NCBI RefSeq assembly: GCF_023515995.1
Contig: NZ_CP097320.1
Span: 3,782,001-3,846,000 of the forward strand
DNA length: 64,000 nucleotides
Source of the DNA: Candidatus Mycobacterium methanotrophicum
GTDB lineage: Bacteria; Actinomycetota; Actinomycetes; Mycobacteriales; Mycobacteriaceae
Direction: 5' to 3'
The notes under the pieces were generated by a model. It saw only the letters and a program-made list of their open reading frames with translations, did no database searches and was not told the origin of the DNA. This document shows, piece after piece, positions 26,966 to 34,846 of this stretch. How positions within the stretch are numbered: position 1 is the stretch's first letter; each line of letters begins with the position of its first letter. Both the position numbers and the translations under genes were made by a program.

Positions 26966-27397
26966 TCAGTTGGCCGACGCGATCGGCACGTGCTTTTCGG
27001 CTGGCTTGGATTGCTTGACGGCAACGGAAACCGTCAGGATGCCCTTGTCGTACGTAGCTTTGACGTCGTCTTCGTCGGCACCGGCCGGCAGCGACACAGT
27101 GCGGACGAACGAGCCGTAGGAAAACTCCGAACGTCCGTCGAATTCCTTCTTCTCGCTGCGCTCGGCCTTGATCGTCAACTGGCCCTCGTGCAAGGTGATG
27201 TCGATGTCCTTAGCCGGGTCGACGCCGGGGATCTCGGCACGGACTTCGTAGCGGCCATCCTTCATCTCGTCCTCGAGCCGCATCAATCGAGTGTCGAAAG
27301 CTGGGCGCAGTCCAGTAAACGACGGGAATGCGGCGAACAGCTCAGAGAACTCGGGAAACAGTGAGCGGGGCTGACGTCGAACGGGAAGGGTACTCAT
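26966..27397 (-). CDS. hspX: Alpha-crystallin small heat shock protein, HspX (Rv2031c-like)
   Basis: The 143-residue protein is nearly identical in layout to HspX: 'RRQPRSLFPEFSELFAAFPS', 'FDTRLMRLEDEMKDGRYEVR', 'GVDPAKDIDITLHEGQLTIK', 'EFSYGSFVRTVSLPAGADED' and 'ATYDKGILTVSVAVKQSKP'. It is an ATP-independent holdase that forms oligomers and dominates the proteome in hypoxic dormancy. The start at 27397 follows CAGGAGGCCAAT. The gene is divergent from a USP gene, with two DosR-like boxes between them. Confidence 0.96.
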   Translation of the reverse strand: MSTLPVRRQPRSLFPEFSELFAAFPSFTGLRPAFDTRLMRLEDEMKDGRYEVRAEIPGVDPAKDIDITLHEGQLTIKAERSEKKEFDGRSEFSYGSFVRTVSLPAGADEDDVKATYDKGILTVSVAVKQSKPAEKHVPIASAN

Positions 27398-27466
27398 ATT
27401 GGCCTCCTGCTGAGGGTTTGGGTTACTTATATTGACGATTCCAACACGCGGTCCGGCGCCGTGGTA

Positions 27467-27480
27467 GGGACGGAAGTCCT
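27467..27480. promoter_or_regulatory. DosR-box-like site A in the hspX-USP gap
   Basis: GGGACGGAAGTCCT matches 11 of 14 consensus positions and lies 70 bases upstream of the hspX start. It is the likely proximal activator site for hspX. Confidence 0.65.
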
Positions 27481-27524
27481 GCGTTTGTGGGGTCATTTGC
27501 CGGCATGCGTTCCGGCAGGATGTT

Positions 27525-27538
27525 GGGACTAAAGACTC
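27525..27538. promoter_or_regulatory. DosR-box-like site B in the hspX-USP gap
   Basis: GGGACTAAAGACTC matches 12 of 14 consensus positions with a perfect left half. It lies 64 bases before the USP ATG at 27602 and 128 bases from hspX, so it could serve both divergent genes. Confidence 0.7.
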
Positions 27539-27601
27539 CTGCGCGGCGCCTATCAGATTCCTAGTGTTGGCAGCAACGAACCCGGCAACAGAAGGACAGC
27601 A

Positions 27602-28501
27602 ATGCCCCAGCGCTTGGAACATCAGGGAATTGTTGTCGGCGTCGACGGATCGCCGTCATCGGACATGGCGGTGCGCTGGGCCGCACGTGAAGCGGGGATG
27701 CGCAACGTTCCGCTGAGCCTCGTCCATGTCATCGAGAGATCCCCATGGGGTTTGTTGGCCTTGGGCGGGGGCGCTGTTGCACCTCCGTCAGAAATCGGTG
27801 AATCGCGGAAAACAGAAGGCGAGGAGATTATCTCGGACGCAGTCAAGCTCGCGAAGGAGAGCGTCCACAACGGGAGTCTTCCGCAACTACACGTCGAGGT
27901 GTACTTCTCGGCACCCGGTCCGGCGCTTTTCGATCTATCCACTCACGCGCAAATGATGGTGGTCGGCTGCCGCGGGCGCAGCAAGGTGGGTCGCGTTTTG
28001 CTTGGATCGGTGAGCACCGGGCTGATCCATCATGCGCGTTGTCCGGTGGCCGTGATCCACGACGAAATACCCCTTGCGCCGCACGCTTCGCAGCTGCCGG
28101 TGGTGGTCGGTATCGACGGGTCGCCTGCCTCGGAGCTGGCGACCGCGATCGCTTTCGACGAGGCGTCGTGGCGAGGTGTGGAGCTAATCGCTCTGCACGG
28201 GTGGTCCGACGCACACGTATCCGACATTCCCAGCATTGAGTGGTCGGCGCAGCAAGCGGTCGGGGAGGAAGCCTTGGCGGAACGCTTGGCCGGCTGGCGA
28301 GAACGCTATCCCGACGTTGCCGTCCGGCGTCGGATTGTGTTGGACGCTCCGGCTCGTCATCTCCTCGAGGAGGCCGAGTCGTCACAGCTCCTCGTCGTCG
28401 GCAGTCACGGTCGCGGCGGATATTCCGGCATGCTGCTGGGATCGGTGAGCACGGCCGTGGTGCAAGCGGCCCGCGTGCCGGTAATCGTCGCCCGACAGTA
28501 G
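27602..28501 (+). CDS. Universal stress protein, two UspA domains
   Basis: The 299-residue protein resembles Rv2623. Domain 1 opens 'IVVGVDGSPSSDMAVRWAAR' and carries 'VVGCRGRSKVGRVLLGSVST'; domain 2 opens 'VVVGIDGSPASELATAIAFD' and carries 'VVGSHGRGGYSGMLLGSVST'. Both ATP-binding signatures are complete. The start follows AGAAGGACAGCA. It heads a forward run with the M50 protease and a third USP and is preceded by a DosR-like box. Confidence 0.93.
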   Translation: MPQRLEHQGIVVGVDGSPSSDMAVRWAAREAGMRNVPLSLVHVIERSPWGLLALGGGAVAPPSEIGESRKTEGEEIISDAVKLAKESVHNGSLPQLHVEVYFSAPGPALFDLSTHAQMMVVGCRGRSKVGRVLLGSVSTGLIHHARCPVAVIHDEIPLAPHASQLPVVVGIDGSPASELATAIAFDEASWRGVELIALHGWSDAHVSDIPSIEWSAQQAVGEEALAERLAGWRERYPDVAVRRRIVLDAPARHLLEEAESSQLLVVGSHGRGGYSGMLLGSVSTAVVQAARVPVIVARQ

Positions 28502-28549
28502 TGATCAGAAGACAGAGATCTGTTCCCCCACCTTTTTGGAGGTCCAAGC

Positions 28550-29734
28550 ATGGGCGGCATCCCGTTAGGGCGTATCGCAGGGTTTCCGTTACACGTCAAC
28601 TGGAGTGTGCTGGTCATCCTATGGCTGTTTACCTGGAGCCTGGCGTCGACTCTGCCCACCACCGCCGCGGGTTATTCGCCAACGGCCTACTGGGTGGCCG
28701 GTGCGTGCGGCGCCACCGTGTTGCTGGCATCCCTGTTGGCCCACGAGCTTGCGCATGCGATTGTGGCCCGACGCGCCGGTGTCAAGGTTCTCGGTGTAAC
28801 GCTGTGGATCTTCGGAGGCGTCACCCGTCTGGGTGGTGAAGCGAAGACACCGCAGACCGCGTTCCGGATTGCGGTGGCGGGCCCGGCCACGAGCCTGCTA
28901 CTGGCCGCGTTATTTGCCGGCACCGGTGTGGGATTGCGGGCTTTGGGAGTAGGGCACATGATCCTCGGCGTCGCTTGGTGGCTGGCTGGGATCAATGCGC
29001 TGCTGGGCATTTTCAATCTGATGCCCGGTGCGCCGTTGGACGGTGGTCAAGTTCTGCGGGCGTGGCTCTGGCGCCGCCACGGCGATCCGATGCGCGCTGC
29101 CGTAGGCGCTGCGCGGGCGGGGCGCACCCTCGCTTTCGTCCTGATCGCGTTCGGGCTGCTCGAGTTTCTGGCCGGAGCTATGGTCGCCGGCGTATGGCTG
29201 GCGTTCATCGGCTGGTTCATCTTTACCGCCGCGCACACAGATGAGGCGTCAGCGCTGACCCGGAATGCGTTGACGGGTGTACGTGTCGCCGAGGTAATGA
29301 CTCGCCAACCGCATACGGCGCCAGCCTGGATCACCGTGCAGGACTTCATCGAGCGTTATCTGCTCGGCGACCGGCATTCGGGCTATCCGGTGAAGGACCG
29401 TAATGGGTCGATCTCGGGGCTGATAACACTGACCCAGTTGCGTCAAGTGGAGCCGAGTAATCGCTCCAGCACCCTTGTCGGTGATATCGCCATGCCGTTG
29501 AGCCAGGTCCCCATCGCAACACCTGACGAACCGGTCACAACGCTGCTGGAACGGCTGGCGTCCGGTCACGGCAACCGTGCTCTTGTTGTCGAGGGGGCGC
29601 TTGTCGTAGGCATCGTCACCCCAAGCGATCTCACTCGTCTGGTCGACGTGTACCGGCTCGCAAAGCCCGACGTGACCGTCGCGCATGGTTACCGACGCCC
29701 TTCTGAAGGTGGCGGAGTACGGAGGATACTATGA
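28550..29734 (+). CDS. Site-2-type M50 metalloprotease with C-terminal CBS pair, Rv2625c-like
   Basis: The 394-residue integral membrane protein has several transmembrane helices in residues 1-235. The zinc motif is H65-E-L-A-H69 ('LLAHELAHAIVARRAG'), and the second metal ligand lies in 'NLMPGAPLDGGQVLRAW'. Residues 245-375 are two CBS modules ('VAEVMTRQPHTAPAWITVQD', 'GNRALVVEGALVVGIVTPSD'). It probably cleaves a membrane substrate under control of an adenylate bound by the CBS pair. The start follows TTTTTGGAGGTCCAAGC. The stop overlaps the next USP start by four bases (ATGA). The chimera at 8666-9544 carries a second copy of the CBS tail. Confidence 0.93.
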   Translation: MGGIPLGRIAGFPLHVNWSVLVILWLFTWSLASTLPTTAAGYSPTAYWVAGACGATVLLASLLAHELAHAIVARRAGVKVLGVTLWIFGGVTRLGGEAKTPQTAFRIAVAGPATSLLLAALFAGTGVGLRALGVGHMILGVAWWLAGINALLGIFNLMPGAPLDGGQVLRAWLWRRHGDPMRAAVGAARAGRTLAFVLIAFGLLEFLAGAMVAGVWLAFIGWFIFTAAHTDEASALTRNALTGVRVAEVMTRQPHTAPAWITVQDFIERYLLGDRHSGYPVKDRNGSISGLITLTQLRQVEPSNRSSTLVGDIAMPLSQVPIATPDEPVTTLLERLASGHGNRALVVEGALVVGIVTPSDLTRLVDVYRLAKPDVTVAHGYRRPSEGGGVRRIL

Positions 29735-30543
29735 GCGACAGGCGAATTCGGCCGGCTGTCATCGTCGGCATAGATGGTTCACAGGCGGCGGTCCATGCCG
29801 CTGAATGGGCCGCAGATGAGGCCCTCGGCCGTGCGATCTCGTTACTTATGCTTGCGATCATCAAGGCCACTCATCCCTCCGCGGAGGACTACCACCGCGA
29901 CGTCGCACACGCCGAGACATCGCTTCACGCGGCGCGACTCGCGGTCGAGGCGATGGGAAGACCGGTCAAAGTCGAAACAGATATTCTGCGCGGGCCAGCG
30001 GGTGCCATTCTGGTTTCCGAATCCGACGATGCCGAAATGATCTGCGTCGGATCTATCGGGATCGGTCGCTATTCTCGGGCGTTGTTGGGTTCGACCGCAA
30101 CCGAAGTCGCAGAAAAGGCTCATTGCCCGGTCGCGGTAATCCGCTACCGACCGGACCGGCCAAGCCCGGACATCAACTGGATCGTGGTGAAGGTCAGCGA
30201 CGCGCCCGGACGCGATACAGTCATCGATCAGGCGATGAGGGAAGCACAGCTGCGCAACCTGCCAGTGCTGGCTATCGGCACTGCGCAAGCAGAGGCGGCC
30301 GAGGCTCCGTCTCACGAACTCGACAACCGTTTATGGCCATGGAGGCGGTGGTATCCGGACGTCCACATCTATCCCGTGGCAGCGGGCGGCAACGTTGCGC
30401 ATTTCCTCAAGAGCAACGATGACCTGGTCCCGCTAGCTGTCATCGGCGGCGCCGACGCGGGCCAACTTGCGCAGATCGTCGGGCCGCACGATCATCCCGT
30501 CTTTCGGCATGCCCAGTCCTCAGCGCTCATCGTTCGGGAGTGA
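29731..30543 (+). CDS. Universal stress protein, Rv2624c-like
   Basis: The 270-residue protein is close in length to Rv2624c (272). Domain 1 is canonical: 'AVIVGIDGSQAAVHAAEWAA' and the ATP signature 'CVGSIGIGRYSRALLGSTAT'. Domain 2 is degenerate and lacks the glycine-rich loop. Its start overlaps the protease stop by ATGA, so translation is coupled. The Rv2624c-Rv2625c pairing is the same as in M. tuberculosis. Confidence 0.9.
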   Translation: MSDRRIRPAVIVGIDGSQAAVHAAEWAADEALGRAISLLMLAIIKATHPSAEDYHRDVAHAETSLHAARLAVEAMGRPVKVETDILRGPAGAILVSESDDAEMICVGSIGIGRYSRALLGSTATEVAEKAHCPVAVIRYRPDRPSPDINWIVVKVSDAPGRDTVIDQAMREAQLRNLPVLAIGTAQAEAAEAPSHELDNRLWPWRRWYPDVHIYPVAAGGNVAHFLKSNDDLVPLAVIGGADAGQLAQIVGPHDHPVFRHAQSSALIVRE

Positions 30544-30687
30544 AGCTAAGGCTAAGGCCCCGCCGGTGAACCATTTCGCCCGGCGTCCCGACTCCGTTGT
30601 GGGCGGCTCGGGACCCGGTTCGATCGGGATGCCGCTTTCCCAGACGGGTTGTCGCCGTCGCCGCCGGCCACACGTGTGAGCTTTTAC

Positions 30688-31155
30688 TCAGGCGGTCCGC
30701 GGCAGGTCCGGAGCTGAGGTCGCCCGTTGTGACATCGGGCGAGTCCGCGCCGGGTTCCAGCCAACATAGGCTAGATACAGCCCAATCAGAACCTCGACAG
30801 CGGCGCCGGCGCGCCACCAACCCATTGCGTCAACTGCGCTGTTAGCCATCGAAAAGTAGGTGTGAGAGCCGGCCACCAGAAACAGTCCCTTGAGCGCGAC
30901 GAGCCAACCCAGACCGGACACGATGATCGCTGCCGCGCCGCGCCAGTACGGATGGAGAGCGATGACTACCAGACCAAACAACAAGATGAATGCCCCAGTT
31001 ACCCAGGACCACAACGGATCTGACTCGAATGCGGAAAGCATCGCCCGCATGTCGTTCGGCCGCAACGCGGCTGTGGCGGCAATGATCGCCAAGTACGGGC
31101 CCATCACGCGTGCGAACATGCGTGTCCTGTTCTCCGGTTGATGTGAAGATTTCAT
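30688..31155 (-). CDS. Small four-helix membrane protein
   Basis: The 155-residue protein starts at Met 31155 after AACGGAGGTAGTGGA. It has four hydrophobic stretches ('VMGPYLAIIAATAAL', 'VTGAFILLFGLVVIALH', 'AAAIIVSGLGWLVALKGLFL', 'AAVEVLIGLYLAYVG'). It resembles HdeD-like or DoxX-like small membrane proteins in layout only. A DosR-like box lies 86 bases upstream. A decayed paralogue is at 10597-11007. The function is unknown. Confidence 0.75.
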   Translation of the reverse strand: MKSSHQPENRTRMFARVMGPYLAIIAATAALRPNDMRAMLSAFESDPLWSWVTGAFILLFGLVVIALHPYWRGAAAIIVSGLGWLVALKGLFLVAGSHTYFSMANSAVDAMGWWRAGAAVEVLIGLYLAYVGWNPARTRPMSQRATSAPDLPRTA

Positions 31156-31241
31156 TCCACTACCTCCGTTGAAGGTCATCGTCAGGCGAGATGTGTTGAT
31201 CTCGCGCGACTATCCGATCATTAGAGCGTTACATGCCGATA

Positions 31242-31255
31242 GAGACCGAAGTCCC
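31242..31255. promoter_or_regulatory. DosR-box-like site upstream of the small membrane protein
   Basis: GAGACCGAAGTCCC matches 11 of 14 consensus positions. It lies 86 bases upstream of the reverse-strand start at 31155. Confidence 0.55.
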
Positions 31256-31445
31256 GGCAGCACTGGGACGTTCGTCACCACGTATGCCGGATCGAAAGCT
31301 ATTGCGAGCTAGTGCGCTATCCCGCACGTACCACAATGACCAGTACCGTCGCCGATTGGGCGACCGCAGCGCCGACTGCGCCCAGACGCAGCGCACGCAT
31401 GAAAAGTCCAGTTGGCTTGAGGGTTGCGGTAGGCATCATTATTAT

Positions 31446-31457
31446 CATCTTATGATG
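31446..31457. promoter_or_regulatory. Possible VapBC operator
   Basis: CATCTTATGATG has 4-base inverted arms and lies about 27 bases before the vapB start, where VapB antitoxins usually bind. This is a weak motif. Confidence 0.25.
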
Positions 31458-31483
31458 CAGCTATTGATGCAGAGAGACCCTTG

Positions 31484-31681
31484 ATGCGGACGACAGTGAC
31501 AATTGACGACGAACTGCTGGCCCGCGCGAGTGAACTGACCGGTATCACCGAGAAGTCGGCGCTGCTGCGCGACGGGTTGGTAACCCTGATACGCGTCGAG
31601 AGCGCCCGTCGGCTGGCCGCGCTCGGAGGATCGGATAAGCGGGCGTCCGCTGCGCCGCGGCGAAGGCGCTCCCCGGAGTGA
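31484..31681 (+). CDS. VapB-type antitoxin
   Basis: The 65-residue protein has the ribbon-helix-helix start 'MRTTVTIDDELLARASELTG' and the type II antitoxin motif 'KSALLRDGLVTLIRVESARR', followed by a basic tail. It should bind VapC and the operon operator. Its stop overlaps the vapC GTG start. It is close to Rv2009 (VapB15), whose M. tuberculosis neighbours are also DosR genes. Confidence 0.88.
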   Translation: MRTTVTIDDELLARASELTGITEKSALLRDGLVTLIRVESARRLAALGGSDKRASAAPRRRRSPE

Positions 31682-32058
31682 TCCTGGTCGACACTTCGGT
31701 GTGGATCGATCATCTCCACAAAACCGACCCGCAATTGGTCGCCCTGCTGGGCGCGGATGAGGTCGGGTCTCACGCACACGTGATCGAGGAATTGGGTCTT
31801 GGATCGATCAGGCGGCGGGCAGTCGTTTTGGAGTTGCTCGGCAACCTGCACCAATTCCCTGTTCTCAGTCACGCCGAGGTGATGGCACTCGTCGACAGCC
31901 GCCGGCTGTTTGGGCGGGGACTGAGCGCCGTCGACGCTCACCTGTTGGGCTCAGTGTCAGTCACGGGCGGAGCGCGGTTGTGGACGCGCGACAAACGGTT
32001 GATCTCTGCGTGCCGCCACATCGGGGCGTCATACGTCGACGATGACGGCGCTAGGTGA
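31678..32058 (+). CDS. VapC-type PIN-domain ribonuclease toxin
   Basis: The 126-residue PIN domain keeps the acidic catalytic set: the first Asp in 'MILVDTSVWIDHL', Glu in 'HVIEELGLG', Asp in 'LSAVDAHLLGS' and Asp in 'ARLWTRDKRLIS'. VapC toxins cut tRNA or rRNA with Mg2+. The GTG start overlaps vapB, so the two are co-translated. It resembles Rv2010 (VapC15). Confidence 0.9.
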   Translation: MILVDTSVWIDHLHKTDPQLVALLGADEVGSHAHVIEELGLGSIRRRAVVLELLGNLHQFPVLSHAEVMALVDSRRLFGRGLSAVDAHLLGSVSVTGGARLWTRDKRLISACRHIGASYVDDDGAR

Positions 32059-32064
32059 TCTATC

Positions 32065-33135
32065 TCACCGGCTGCTGCCGCTTCGATTGTGGCGCAGGTT
32101 GTGTCCGCGGTCAGTGACCGCGACTGTAGTGAGGGCCCGCTGCGCCCGCCTTCGCCGCGCTTGCGACCGTCGCGGCTCGGCCAGCGCACGCATGAAAAAC
32201 GTCAGGTTGGCTGGCCGCTCGGCCAGCCGACGCATGAAGTACCCGTACCACTGGGTGCCGAACGGCACATACACCCGAACCCGGTTGCCGGTGGAGGCCA
32301 GCCGCCTCTGCTCGTCGTCGCGGATGCCGTACAGCATCTGGTATTCGAAATCGCCCGCATTGCGCCTGGATTCGCTCGCCAATGCCGGCACTGCGCCGAT
32401 GACCACGGGATCATGGGAGGCCACCATCGGATACCCTGAGCCTGTCATCAGCACTCGAAGGCAGCGCAGGTACGAGTCGGTGACCGCCGCGGCATCCCGG
32501 TAGGCCACCGCCGCCGGCTCGTCATAGGCGCCCTTGCATAGCCGCACCCTTGTCCCAGAGCCGGCGAACTGTTCGCAGTCGCCGTGTGTGCGCCGCAGAT
32601 AGGCCTGCAGAACCACGCCCACCCAAGGGAAATCGGTCCGCAGATCGGTTGCGATCGACAATGTCGAATCCGTCGTGGTGTGGTCTTCGGCATCCACGGT
32701 CACCCACACGCCGACTTGCTCGGCGCGACCGCAGATGGTGTGCGCATTTGCCAAAGCGATCTTCTCGCCGTCGCGTTCCAGCGCTTGTCCGAGCGCCGAA
32801 AGCTTGACGGATACCTCGAGCGGGCGCACACCATAGTGGGTGGCATCCGGCCGGCGGCCCAACGCGTCGAGCAGCTGCAGGTAGGCATGGACGGTGGCGT
32901 TCGCGCCGTCAACGTCGGCCACATCCTCGCCCAGATAGTCGACGCTGACCAGCCGGCCCGAATTCCGCAGTGCAGCAACGCTGTCTAGTACCCCGTCGAG
33001 CGACGACCCGGGTACGAATCGGTCGACCACCTTGCGGGTGACCGGCAGCCGCTCGGCGGTGCGCCGCAACCCGTCGGAATGGCTGGCCGCCAGGATCGCC
33101 GGGCGCAGCGTTTTGGCGAACAGGCCCGGTTTCAT
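32065..33135 (-). CDS. pruB: Proline dehydrogenase, monofunctional
   Basis: The 356-residue FAD enzyme oxidises L-proline to pyrroline-5-carboxylate at the membrane. Visible blocks are 'VSVDYLGEDVADVDGANATV', 'EVSVKLSALGQALERDGEK', 'VRLCKGAYDEPAAVAYRD' and the substrate-binding 'YGYFMRRLAERPANLTFFMR'. The C-terminus carries an extra basic tail ('RSQARRRRAQRALTT') absent from most relatives. Rv1188 is 329 residues. Its start overlaps the pruA stop by four bases, so the two form an operon. Confidence 0.94.
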   Translation of the reverse strand: MKPGLFAKTLRPAILAASHSDGLRRTAERLPVTRKVVDRFVPGSSLDGVLDSVAALRNSGRLVSVDYLGEDVADVDGANATVHAYLQLLDALGRRPDATHYGVRPLEVSVKLSALGQALERDGEKIALANAHTICGRAEQVGVWVTVDAEDHTTTDSTLSIATDLRTDFPWVGVVLQAYLRRTHGDCEQFAGSGTRVRLCKGAYDEPAAVAYRDAAAVTDSYLRCLRVLMTGSGYPMVASHDPVVIGAVPALASESRRNAGDFEYQMLYGIRDDEQRRLASTGNRVRVYVPFGTQWYGYFMRRLAERPANLTFFMRALAEPRRSQARRRRAQRALTTVAVTDRGHNLRHNRSGSSR

Positions 33136-34763
33136 CGCTGCGCCATGTGCGGATAGTTGTGATCGGTGGCCGGGACGAATGTCTCCTTGATCGAGCGTGC
33201 CGATGTCCAGCGCAGCAGATTGAGTACCGATCCCGCCTTGTCGTTGGTGCCTGAGCCGCGCGAACCGCCGAACGGCTGGCGACCTACCACCGCACCGGTC
33301 GGCTTGTCGTTGACGTAGAAGTTGCCGGCCGCGAACCGCAGCCGATCCTGCGCGGCCAAAACGGCGTCGCGGTCGTCGGCGATCACCGCGCCGGTCAACG
33401 CATAACGTGAGCCGGTGTCGATGACGTCGAGGATCCGCTCGTACTGGTCGTCGGGATAGACGTACACCGACAGCAGCGGGCCGAAGTACTCGGATATGAA
33501 GGCCTCGTCGGTCGGGTCGTCGGACAGCAGCACCGTCGGGCGTACGAAATAGCCTTCGCTGTCGTGGTATTCACCACCGACCGCGATCGTGACACCGGCC
33601 GCACCTTTCGCACGTTCGATCGCGTCGACGTTTTTGACGAAGGCACGCTCGTCGATCAGCGCGCCGCCGAAGTTGGAGAAGTCGGTGATGTCGCCGAACG
33701 GCAGTTCGGCGGTGGCCGCCAGGAAGTCGTCGCCCATCTGCTGCCAGACCGAGTGGGCGATGAATGCCCGCGACGCCGCAGAGCACTTCTGCCCCTGGTA
33801 GTCGAACGCACCGCGGATCAGCGCGGTGCGCAGTACATCCGGCTGCGCCGAGGCGTGCGCGAGCACGAAGTCCTTACCGCCGGTCTCGCCGACCAGGCGC
33901 GGATAGCTATGGTAGCGCTCGATGTTGGCGCCGACCTCGCGCCAAAGCCGCTGGAAGGTCGCCGTCGATCCGGTGAAGTGGATACCGGCCAGCCGCGGAT
34001 CCGCGAGCGCCACATCAGAAACCGCGTAGCCGTCGCCGGCAACCAGGTTGATCACGCCAGGCGGCAACCCGGCCGCCTCCAGCAGTTGCATGGTCAGGTA
34101 TGCGGCGAATGTCTGCGTGATCGACGGCTTCCACACCACCGTGTTGCCCATCAACGCCGGCGCGGTGGGTAGATTGCCGGCGATCGCGGAGAAGTTGAAC
34201 GGCGTTATCGCATAGACGAATCCGTCCAACGGCCGATAGTCGCTGCGATTCCACTCCCCCGCTGCGCTCAGCGGCTGCTGCGCCAGGATCTGGCGCGCGA
34301 AGGCGACATTGAACCGCCAGAAGTCGACCAGCTCGCATGGAGCGTCGATCTCGGCCTGGTAGGCGGTTTTGGACTGACCCAGCATGGTTGCGGCGGCGAT
34401 CGACTCACGCCACGGCCCGGCGAGCAGATCGGCGGCGCGCAGGAAGATCGCGGCGCGTTCGTCGAACGGGGTCGCCGCCCAGGGTGCCCGGGCGGCCATT
34501 GCCGCTGCCACGGCGGCGGCGGCATCGGCGTGGTCGGCGTTGGTCAGCGTGCCCAGCGTCGCGGCGTGCCGGTGCGGCTGCACGACGTCGATGCGCTCAC
34601 CGGTGCCCATGCGATGGGCGCCGCCGATGACGTGCGGCAGGTCGATCGGCTGATCGGCCAGGGCGGTCAGCGCAGCCTTTAGCCGACTGCGTTCGGGCGA
34701 GTTCGGTGCGTAGTCATGGACCGGCTCGTTGCCGGGCGGGGGAACGGAAGAGATGGCATCCAT
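33132..34763 (-). CDS. pruA: Delta-1-pyrroline-5-carboxylate dehydrogenase
   Basis: The 543-residue aldehyde dehydrogenase converts glutamate semialdehyde to glutamate with NAD. The catalytic Glu is in 'RLVGETGGKDFVLAHASAQ' and the catalytic Cys in 'DYQGQKCSAASRAFI'. The NAD fold includes 'HFTGSTATFQRLWREVGANI'. It matches Rv1187 in neighbourhood and length. The divergent PucR regulator lies 83 bases away. Confidence 0.95.
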   Translation of the reverse strand: MDAISSVPPPGNEPVHDYAPNSPERSRLKAALTALADQPIDLPHVIGGAHRMGTGERIDVVQPHRHAATLGTLTNADHADAAAAVAAAMAARAPWAATPFDERAAIFLRAADLLAGPWRESIAAATMLGQSKTAYQAEIDAPCELVDFWRFNVAFARQILAQQPLSAAGEWNRSDYRPLDGFVYAITPFNFSAIAGNLPTAPALMGNTVVWKPSITQTFAAYLTMQLLEAAGLPPGVINLVAGDGYAVSDVALADPRLAGIHFTGSTATFQRLWREVGANIERYHSYPRLVGETGGKDFVLAHASAQPDVLRTALIRGAFDYQGQKCSAASRAFIAHSVWQQMGDDFLAATAELPFGDITDFSNFGGALIDERAFVKNVDAIERAKGAAGVTIAVGGEYHDSEGYFVRPTVLLSDDPTDEAFISEYFGPLLSVYVYPDDQYERILDVIDTGSRYALTGAVIADDRDAVLAAQDRLRFAAGNFYVNDKPTGAVVGRQPFGGSRGSGTNDKAGSVLNLLRWTSARSIKETFVPATDHNYPHMAQR

Positions 34764-34846
34764 GTCCCCAGGGTTTCAGCGGCGAAGCCGCACATGGCTA
34801 GCTGATCAGACAAAACAAGCCTTAGTTGCTAGTAGGATCGGATAAC

